Source: ZC4RG29 sp036563875 (GTDB lineage Bacteria > Bacteroidota > Bacteroidia > Cytophagales > Cyclobacteriaceae). From it: a stretch of 48,991 nt of DNA. The notes beneath the pieces are model-generated. The model made no database searches, was not told the origin of the DNA, and saw nothing but the letters and a program-made list of their open reading frames with translations. Within the stretch, counting starts at the first letter, position 1. Each line of letters opens with the position of its first letter. Location: NCBI GenBank assembly GCA_036563875.1, contig DATCLO010000178.1, forward strand, positions 1 through 48,991, given 5' to 3'. Position numbers and translations under genes: made by a program. Positions 42,848 to 48,991 of the stretch are shown piece after piece.

Positions 42848-45800
42848 TTAGAAGGTCAGACTTACACCAACGTTATACACACGCTTCTGAGGATATACCG
42901 TGCCATCCTGGTTGTCTGTTTCAGGATCGAATACATCAAACTGATCCCAAGTGATCAGGTTTACAGCATTGACATAGATTCGTGCTGACTTCAGGCTCAC
43001 TTTGTTCACCAGCTCCTGAGGGAACGTATATCCCAGCTGGACATTCTTCAGGCGAACATAATCTGTACTGCGGTACCAGTAGGTGTTCGCTTGTGATATC
43101 CAGTATTCGTCTTCCCGGTTAAAAGTGCGAGGCTTTTCGGAGTTCGGATTTTCAGGAGTCCACCGGCCCTCGGCGAAATCAAGAAGGAAATTACCGAAGT
43201 CACCCGACTGTGTACGGATGTACTGCTTTGCTCCAGATGCCCCCTGGAATAGGATGGCAAGGTCGAACCCCTTGTAGTTCGCGTTCAGCGACAATCCTCC
43301 CTGGAACCTGGGGATGTTGTTGTATTCCTGACGTACGCGGTCTCTGCTATCAATCACACCATCGTCGTTGACATCTTCGAAGATGATGTCTCCAGGCCTT
43401 GCACCAGGCCAGTGCGGATACGCATCAACAGCGGCCTGATCCTTAAACACGCCAATGGCGTTATAAAACAGGTTGCTCCCTACAGGTCGGCCTGTTGAAA
43501 CCTGCCACGGGTCAAAGCCAGGCGCCTCGTCCCAGAAGAGAATCTTGTTCTTCGCATACCCTCCATTCAATCCTATGGAGTAAGAGACGTCACCCGCTTC
43601 GCCATGGTAGTTGACCATAAAGTCGAAGCCTCGATTTCGCAGTTTTCCCAGGTTTTCATCGGGGGGATCAAATCCAGCCGTGTAAGGAACAGACCCAGTC
43701 CTGGGAATGAGCATTTTCGATCGGATGTTATTGAAATAGTCCATTTCAAAAGAGATGCGTCCGTCGAAAAGGACTCCTTCCAATCCAATGTTGGTGTTGT
43801 TAGCAACTTCCCATGTGATATTTGGATTGGCAACCGAGGTAGGTGTTATAGTGGTTACAAGCGTATTGTAGTTAAAGATGTAACCACCGCCGAAATCGAA
43901 CGCAGAAATGAACTGGAACTCGTCATCTCTTGGATTGGCCGAAATTCGGTCATTCCCAAGCTGTCCCCACGAACCGCGCAGCTTCAGGCGGTCGACGAAA
44001 GAGACGCCGGCCATAAATGGCTCTTCAGACAACACCCAGCCTGCCGAGAAGCCAGGGAAGAAACCCCATCGTGAGTCTTCAGGAAAAATGTAGGATGCGT
44101 CATAGCGCCACACCATTTCCAAGAGATACTTCTCAGCATAGCTGTAGTTAATCCGACCAAAGTAATTGAGACGGGCCGTCTCGTATATCTCGTTTTGATT
44201 GTTGCTGGCATTGGTGCTTTCATTCCGAGTACCAGCAAACAGTTGCGCTACTGATGGCGAGATGAAGGCATTCCTAAACGCCTCGAAGTGATTTCCGCGA
44301 AGTTGTTGTCTTTCAACCCCAACCATGAATCCAACACCATGCACCCCGAAATTCCGGTTATAATTCACATAGGCGTTGGTGGTCCGACCAGAAGTACGTT
44401 GCATCGATTCCGTAAGCTCCGGCGTGCTGCTTCCACGAGCACCTTTGACCAGCACAGGATCTCCGTTAGAATCCACTGTTGAGTAATCCCAGGTGTACAG
44501 ATACCACGGTGTACGGAATCTCTTGACAGGCCGGAAACCTTCGTCGAAGGCCGCGTTCAATATAACCTGCAGGCCATCCACCCACGGAACATCAATGGTA
44601 CCACGCAGGTTGCTCTGGAACACATAATTGTCATCTCTCACATACCCCGTCGCATTTGTACTTACAACGGCAGGATTAACGCCGTTCTCGATGTCCGGGC
44701 CCGGTAGCCCGTTAGGCCAATACGCCGGAAGGTTGGGCTTACCGCGAATCAGCATCCGGAAAATCTGGTCCGCACCCACAGTTGGGAAGTTCCGGTTTTC
44801 CTGGCGGCCGGCTACGTCCAGCGACACTTTGAAAAAGTTAGTGATCTGTGCGTCGATGTTGGAACGGAAGCTGTATTGGTTGTATTTCGTTGCACTGTTT
44901 TTGTAAAAACCATCCTCCATGATTTTGCCAAGAGAAACGAAATACCTGACGCCGTCGGCGGTACCACCTGAAACAGATAAATTGAGATTGTCCTGCATGG
45001 AGACGTCCTTGATGACCGCGTCGTACCAATCCGTGTTAGGATAACGCCACGGATCGGATCCGTCGCGGAACTTCTGAATTTCTTCAGCGCTGTATCGCGG
45101 ATCACGTTCGCGGTATTCGTCAATTTCGTTAAGCATCGTAGCGTACGTAGCTGCATCAGCTACTCTTGGCAGCCGGGTTGGCGTGTTGAAGCCAAGATTG
45201 TAGTTGACGTTAATTTCAGGTTTGCCAACAGCTCCCCTTTTGGTTGTCACCAGAATCACACCATTGGCAGCCTGTGCACCATAGATCGCAGCAGACGCAT
45301 CTTTCAGCACGGTGATACTCTCAATGTCGGCAGGATTCAGACGCTCCAACCCGCCGCTGCGGTTTGCAATACCGTCGATAACAATAAGCGCCGAGGGGTT
45401 CCCGATAGTGTTCGTACCCCGTACCCGGATCTGCGAACCATCGTAGCCGGGTTCGCCCGACCTGTTAATGAACAATACGCCAGGCAGTCTGCCTGCGAGC
45501 GCGTTCGAAACGTTGGTAACGGGAGTTTGCGTTATTACATCCCCTCTTACCGATGTCACCGAACCCGTTACAGTTGCCTTGCTCTTTTCGCCGTACCCCA
45601 CTACCACGACCTCTTCCAGGGATTGGACATCAGGAAGGAGTACAACGTTGATGGTCGACTGACCGTTGATTGCGACTTCCTGGGTGACATAACCGATGAA
45701 AGAAAAGACAAGAATCTCCGTTCCATCTCTGACGTTTAGGCTGAACATGCCGTCCACGTCAGTTACGGTTCCATTGGACGTACCCTTCACGAGCACGTTT

Positions 45801-46246
45801 ACGCCAGGAAGTGGATCACCCGTATCCGAAGTTACTCTTCCGGAAACAGCAAAATCAGCGGGTTCATAGTAGACCTCGGTATCGGCATTGCTCTGCAAGT
45901 CGTCATCAGCCGGTGCCGGAGGTGCCTTAAGTTTTTTCAGCACGATCCGGTCGTTGACGGCCTCATAATTGATGTAGAGCGGATGAAGAAGCTTGGTAAG
46001 CACGGTCGACAGCTTCTGATTGTGCACATTGATGGTGACCTTCCGGTCGAGGGGCACAAAATTCTTGCTGTAAACAAACCGCACAGAAGCCACCTCTTCG
46101 ATCTCCTTCAACGCCGTAACCAGACTCTGATTCGATACGTTAAGTGTGACAGACCGCCCGAGGGCATCCTGTGCGAAACTGACCTCCGCCCGGGATATCC
46201 CGGTTAGGACCAGCATAGCTACCACCTGACTCAACGTTACTCTCAT
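42848..46246 (-). CDS. SusC/RagA-family TonB-dependent transporter with STN domain (SusC2)
   Basis: 1132 residues from the ATG of MRVTLSQVVAMLV, favoured because the AAAACCCTAACC leader lies 12 bases upstream; an ATG at 46285 (MKHFLQNP) would add 13 residues and place that leader inside the gene. Signal peptide, STN domain (VTLNVSNQSLVTALKEIEEVASVRFVYS), carboxypeptidase-regulatory-like domain (VSGRVTSDTGDPLPGVNVLV), plug with EEVVVVGYGEKSKATVTGSV and IRVRGTNTIGNPSALIVIDG, and a barrel ending VGVSLTF. It should import an oligosaccharide and signal to FecR2. Confidence 0.92.
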   Translation of the reverse strand: MRVTLSQVVAMLVLTGISRAEVSFAQDALGRSVTLNVSNQSLVTALKEIEEVASVRFVYSKNFVPLDRKVTINVHNQKLSTVLTKLLHPLYINYEAVNDRIVLKKLKAPPAPADDDLQSNADTEVYYEPADFAVSGRVTSDTGDPLPGVNVLVKGTSNGTVTDVDGMFSLNVRDGTEILVFSFIGYVTQEVAINGQSTINVVLLPDVQSLEEVVVVGYGEKSKATVTGSVTSVRGDVITQTPVTNVSNALAGRLPGVLFINRSGEPGYDGSQIRVRGTNTIGNPSALIVIDGIANRSGGLERLNPADIESITVLKDASAAIYGAQAANGVILVTTKRGAVGKPEINVNYNLGFNTPTRLPRVADAATYATMLNEIDEYRERDPRYSAEEIQKFRDGSDPWRYPNTDWYDAVIKDVSMQDNLNLSVSGGTADGVRYFVSLGKIMEDGFYKNSATKYNQYSFRSNIDAQITNFFKVSLDVAGRQENRNFPTVGADQIFRMLIRGKPNLPAYWPNGLPGPDIENGVNPAVVSTNATGYVRDDNYVFQSNLRGTIDVPWVDGLQVILNAAFDEGFRPVKRFRTPWYLYTWDYSTVDSNGDPVLVKGARGSSTPELTESMQRTSGRTTNAYVNYNRNFGVHGVGFMVGVERQQLRGNHFEAFRNAFISPSVAQLFAGTRNESTNASNNQNEIYETARLNYFGRINYSYAEKYLLEMVWRYDASYIFPEDSRWGFFPGFSAGWVLSEEPFMAGVSFVDRLKLRGSWGQLGNDRISANPRDDEFQFISAFDFGGGYIFNYNTLVTTITPTSVANPNITWEVANNTNIGLEGVLFDGRISFEMDYFNNIRSKMLIPRTGSVPYTAGFDPPDENLGKLRNRGFDFMVNYHGEAGDVSYSIGLNGGYAKNKILFWDEAPGFDPWQVSTGRPVGSNLFYNAIGVFKDQAAVDAYPHWPGARPGDIIFEDVNDDGVIDSRDRVRQEYNNIPRFQGGLSLNANYKGFDLAILFQGASGAKQYIRTQSGDFGNFLLDFAEGRWTPENPNSEKPRTFNREDEYWISQANTYWYRSTDYVRLKNVQLGYTFPQELVNKVSLKSARIYVNAVNLITWDQFDVFDPETDNQDGTVYPQKRVYNVGVSLTF

Positions 46247-46320
46247 AACCGACCCGAGGTTAGGGTTTTGTAGAAAGTGTTTCATACATTTGGTGTTGTT
46301 TCGTTCTGTAGGAATGAGAC

Positions 46321-46367
46321 AAAAGGCCCCGTCCACTGCCTTTCAGGGACGTGAATCGGGGCGCCTT
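46321..46367 (-). terminator. Terminator-like structure after FecR2
   Basis: AAAAGGCCCCG (46321-46331) pairs with CGGGGCGCCTT (46357-46367) with a two-base bulge and an inner GTCC/GGAC stem. Read on the minus strand it ends in CCTTTT. It separates FecR2 from SusC2 and may cause partial termination, giving SusC2 its own expression level. Confidence 0.5.
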
Positions 46368-46370
46368 CTT

Positions 46371-46411
46371 GAGACCGGAGATGACGCCACATCTCTGGTC
46401 TCTCTTTTTTT
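46371..46411 (+). terminator. Plus-strand intrinsic terminator between FecR2 and SusC2
   Basis: GAGACCGGAGATG (46371-46383) pairs over 13 bp (one G-U) with CATCTCTGGTCTC (46390-46402) across a 6-base loop. On the plus strand TCTTTTTTT follows at once. Both neighbouring genes are on the minus strand, so this orientation would stop an antisense transcript. Confidence 0.6.
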
Positions 46412-46450
46412 GTCGTTATCTTAATTTGCCATAGCCGGGGGTTTGGTGAT

Positions 46451-47455
46451 TTAATTGGTACATCCTTCGCCTTCCAGGTAAAAGACGTCGTCTTCGTATC
46501 TGTAGGTGGCGTTGATGGATTTGCTCATCATCTCGAGAATATCGGGCAGATTTTGATCGTTAAAGTCCGCCCGAATCATACAGTTAAGAATACTGCTGCT
46601 GGAAACATGTATCCGGACCTTGAACCGCTCGTTGAGTGACTGGAGAATCGTGCCGACAGAAGCGTTTTCGAAGAAAAGATTGGTAGGCTTCCAAATCGCC
46701 AGTTCATTTGCCAATTCGGACGACTCCTCTTTCATCTCTACCAACGCCTCCCCTTTGCGGTACGTCGCCTTCTGGTTAGACGTCAACAACACTTCCTGCC
46801 CGGTCTTGTCGCTAAGGCCAACACGTACCTTTCCTGACATTACCTCGACTTCAATCGACGGTTCATGCTCGTAAGCTTTGATGTTGAAACTTGTACCGAG
46901 AACTGTAGTGACCACATCTGCGGTCCTGATCGAAAATGGATGATTTTCGTCACGTGCGACGACAAAAAAAGCCTCACCTTTGAGCGACACATCCCTCGCA
47001 CTCTTGTTGAAATCCCAGGAGAACTCGATACTGCTGTTCGGATACAACCAGATTACGGATCCGTCGGGAAGCCGCGTACGTCGGATCGTTAACTCTGTAT
47101 TCGCTACAAGAACCGATTGGTTGGGCGCAGTCTCACTGGGAGCGGAAAAGTAAAAGGCACCTGCACCAGCAAGGACCAGGAGCAGCAAAACCGCCGCATA
47201 GCGAACCCATTGAGTCGTTCTCTTAACTGTAAGCGACCGCACAGGTCGCTCAGATTCCCCCGGCGAAATTCGCGCCTTGATGCTTCCCAGAAGCCGATCC
47301 TCAACACCTTCGTCCTGGATCACATCCAGAATACCCGTCAGGTCTGAGTCATTTCCGAGCGACTCATACCAGGCGTTGACGCGCTCTTGCTCTTCGGGCG
47401 TGCATTCCCCTGCTAAATACCGCCTGAGAAGGTCTTCGGTAATGTCTTTGTCCAT
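46451..47455 (-). CDS. FecR-family anti-sigma factor (FecR2)
   Basis: 334 residues from the ATG of MDKDITEDLLRRYLAGECTPEEQERVNAWYE. The anti-sigma region is followed by one transmembrane helix (YAAVLLLLVLAGAGAFYF). The FecR domain (VSLKGEAFFVVARDENHPF ... VVTTVLGTSFNIKAYE) and a DUF4974-like end (ILQSLNERFKVRIHV) follow. It holds sigma factor 2 at the membrane until SusC2 signals. It is 107 bp downstream of the sigma gene and 204 bp before SusC2. The leader ACCTAACCCT lies just before the start. Confidence 0.92.
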   Translation of the reverse strand: MDKDITEDLLRRYLAGECTPEEQERVNAWYESLGNDSDLTGILDVIQDEGVEDRLLGSIKARISPGESERPVRSLTVKRTTQWVRYAAVLLLLVLAGAGAFYFSAPSETAPNQSVLVANTELTIRRTRLPDGSVIWLYPNSSIEFSWDFNKSARDVSLKGEAFFVVARDENHPFSIRTADVVTTVLGTSFNIKAYEHEPSIEVEVMSGKVRVGLSDKTGQEVLLTSNQKATYRKGEALVEMKEESSELANELAIWKPTNLFFENASVGTILQSLNERFKVRIHVSSSSILNCMIRADFNDQNLPDILEMMSKSINATYRYEDDVFYLEGEGCTN

Positions 47456-47562
47456 GGCATAGGGTTAGGTCGACCCGCTCTCAAAAGAGAGGGCGCTTTG
47501 CAGATATAGTCGGTTCGCAAACGTTTTTCCCCTACGCAGGAGGCAAATTTTTTTTTGGAAAA

Positions 47563-48111
47563 TCAGGATGAGTAATGCCGGAGATTCATCCGAAGCAATT
47601 TCATGGCCTTGCTGAGCTGATTCTCGACCGTCTTTTCCGAGATGCCAAGCTGCCGTGCCACCTGTTTGATAGAAAGGTTACGCTCACGGCTGAGTTTGAA
47701 GACGAGCTGGCACCGGGCAGGAAGCTTTTCTATTTCTTTCTGGAGGGCGCCCGACAGGTCGTTGAGCAACACGCTTTCCTCGGTGCCATTGTCAACAAGT
47801 GTGTTGTCATGTTTCATGATAATGGCCCGCAGGTTCATCTCACGATGAATGTGGTCGATAACACGGTACCTGGCGGCTGCGTGCAAATACACCTTGAGGC
47901 ACTGAATCCGGACGTGCTCGCGATTGTTCCACAGCGCAGCGAAGATATCCTGCACAATTTCTTCGCACACTTCACGCGAACCTGTACGTTGAAACGCTGC
48001 CACAAAAATTTCTCGCCAGTATCTCCTGTAGATGGCCTCAAAGGCCTGTATATCTCCCCGATGAAGGAGATCTGCGAGAATCTCATCCGAATACGAACGA
48101 TACTTACTCAT
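47563..48111 (-). CDS. ECF (sigma-70 family) sigma factor of the SusCD2 set
   Basis: 182 residues. Region 2 is QAFEAIYRRYWREIFVAAFQRTGSREVCEEIVQDIFAALWNNRE, and region 4 is LPARCQLVFKLSRERNLSIKQVARQLGISEKTVENQLSKAMKLLR. It begins at an ATG. It is the first gene of the same-strand run sigma2-fecR2-susC2-susD2 and the two giant lipoproteins. Unlike the sigma of set 1 it is not divergent from its FecR gene. It most likely drives expression of the SusC2 transporter when derepressed. Confidence 0.92.
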   Translation of the reverse strand: MSKYRSYSDEILADLLHRGDIQAFEAIYRRYWREIFVAAFQRTGSREVCEEIVQDIFAALWNNREHVRIQCLKVYLHAAARYRVIDHIHREMNLRAIIMKHDNTLVDNGTEESVLLNDLSGALQKEIEKLPARCQLVFKLSRERNLSIKQVARQLGISEKTVENQLSKAMKLLRMNLRHYSS

Positions 48112-48301
48112 AGGGTCTTGCCGTGAAATACCTAAAGGTGCACTTCACAGGCCGGCTAAGTACAATTTACTGAATAGTGTATATTCTACATCAATTAAAA
48201 CAAAAAATATCGTCGCGTCCAAAACGAGCAACAGTATTCCCCAAAGGACTCACCTTTATAATTATAGAGAAACATGCACGGCCTTTACTGAAATGAAAAA
48301 G

Positions 48302-48323
48302 ATCGACGAAGTTCTTCGTCGAT
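48302..48323. other. 22-bp perfect palindrome (second terminator candidate)
   Basis: ATCGACGAAG-TT-CTTCGTCGAT. On the minus strand it is followed by CTTTTT, so it may back up the stronger terminator at 48353-48377. Confidence 0.45.
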
Positions 48324-48352
48324 AAACGGATGGTGTTATTTCCAATAAAAAA

Positions 48353-48377
48353 AACTTCCCGGCAGTACCGGGAAGTT
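48353..48377 (-). terminator. Intrinsic terminator of the T9SS-sorted protein gene
   Basis: AACTTCCCGG (48353-48362) pairs perfectly with CCGGGAAGTT (48368-48377) across a 5-base loop. On the minus strand eight T residues are at the 3' side of the stem. It lies 64 bases after the stop at 48442. Confidence 0.85.
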
Positions 48378-48441
48378 GTCTTGCTCACGTAGCCGTGAAG
48401 GGACCGAAGGTACACTTCGCGACAAGTATCTTATTGTATAA

Positions 48442-48991
48442 TTACCGTTCGACCAAAAACTTCTCATTCAGCGTAACTCCTGTCGCTGAAACTATTCTGA
48501 CATAATACAATCCAGGCGCTAGATTGTTAAGGGACATGGTAATGTTTCCTTCCCTGGCGTGTGAACGGTTATCCTGGAGTGGTTGACCCTGACGATCGAA
48601 AATGGTTACCCTGTATTCTCCTTCCAGTTCCGGCGTGTTGATCTTAATATGATCGCGCGCAGGGTTCGGATAGACCAGCGATAAGTGACGTGTCGGAACA
48701 TCATCTTCCATAACAAGGACCGGCGCTGGCCGCGTGATCGGCTCGGGCATGCAGTCTTGCGTGCACTTCTCGGTATCGGAATTCAGGCTGCCAACACCTA
48801 TAAGCTTGTGTTTTTTCCCACGATACTTCACCGTTCCCGTATAGGAGAAGGTACCACCCAGTCCAAGGTCTCCATCCCAACCATTAGCGCCTTTGCCGAA
48901 TTGGAAACCAACCTTATAGTTACGGGGAGCATGCGAAAGTTACAGTTTCCCTTCGATGTCGCCGGTACCTACAAGATAACTTTCATCGGAG
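48442..48991 (-). CDS. C-terminal part of a type IX secretion (T9SS) sorted protein, partial, with in-frame stop
   Basis: The end of the protein is a type A T9SS sorting domain: LVYPNPARDHIKI, then VTIFDRQGQPL, LAPGLYYVRIVSATGV and the final KFLVER. Upstream the frame reads NYKVGFQFGKGANGWDGDLG, a glycine/aromatic repeat seen in surface proteins. At 48940-48942 this frame meets a TAA; beyond it the same frame is open to the window edge (SYLVGTGDIEGKL). No ATG or signal peptide lies after the stop; the longest GTG start is at 48831. This suggests a nonsense mutation, a sequencing error, or two separate reading units. Confidence 0.6.

Larger units (their letters stand above)
48112..48441. other. 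330-bp intergenic region, terminators and sigma2 upstream region
   Basis: No gene is visible. The left part should carry the sigma2 promoter on the minus strand but I could not define it. The right part holds two hairpins ending the T9SS-protein transcript. Confidence 0.6.

Noticed and set aside
47575..48126. A 183-codon plus-strand frame opposite the second ECF sigma factor
   Set aside because: Mirror of a strongly conserved sigma gene with no domain of its own.
48191..48415. A 74-codon minus-strand frame between sigma2 and the T9SS protein
   Set aside because: It runs through two terminator hairpins and has no family resemblance.

Overview
The window looks like a chromosomal segment of a Bacteroidota bacterium, most likely a Cytophagales-type environmental polysaccharide degrader. 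The signs are two SusC/SusD outer-membrane pairs, each with an ECF sigma factor and a FecR anti-sigma factor; an FtsX/MacB-type permease; giant FG-GAP/ASPIC lipoproteins; a type IX secretion sorting domain; and start codons without Shine-Dalgarno sequences. The genus is an inference. I saw no rRNA, tRNA, CRISPR array or transposase.

Region 1 (about 0.7-19.4 kb) is a galacturonate/pectin-oligomer catabolic locus. One arm, on the minus strand, is kdgK-eda-hexuronate MFS transporter. It diverges from uxaA, a Tat-type TIM-barrel protein and a ChbG/YdjC-like deacetylase. A second divergent pair is a GH105 unsaturated uronyl hydrolase lipoprotein (minus) against kduI-kduD-lacI-uxaC-uxaB-aldo/keto reductase-ThuA (plus). 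Together these encode both routes to 2-keto-3-deoxygluconate: galacturonate via UxaC/UxaB/UxaA, and unsaturated galacturonate via GH105/KduI/KduD. KdgK and Eda then take it to pyruvate and glyceraldehyde-3-phosphate. A 17-bp palindrome, TGCGCAATCGATTGCAT, occurs exactly once in each divergent promoter region, with a degenerate third copy 100 bp from the second. It is the likely operator of the locally encoded LacI-family regulator. A HAMP-GAF-PAS membrane protein without an output domain sits inside the locus.

Region 2 (19.4-24.1 kb) holds a small NAD(P)-dependent epimerase-like protein and a tight three-gene minus-strand cassette: a parallel beta-helix lipoprotein, an SO2930-type diheme c-type cytochrome lipoprotein and a predicted outer-membrane protein. 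Its function is unknown and it is the best candidate here for an undescribed system. A 632-bp gap beyond it contains a decayed FtsX-type permease remnant.

Region 3 (24.1-31.3 kb) is SusD1-SusC1-FecR1 on the minus strand with a divergent ECF sigma factor. Region 4 (31.4-33.9 kb) is an intact FtsX/MacB-like permease. Region 5 (34.0-48.1 kb) is, in minus-strand transcription order, ECF sigma 2, FecR2, SusC2, SusD2 and two paralogous giant lipoproteins, each with 14 calcium-loop (DxDxDG-like) repeats. An intrinsic-terminator-like hairpin after SusD2 overlaps the signal-peptide codons of the first of these. Both SusC proteins carry an N-terminal STN domain, so each set is probably a trans-envelope signalling system that induces its own transporter. 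The right edge holds the end of a T9SS-sorted protein whose frame is interrupted by a stop codon.
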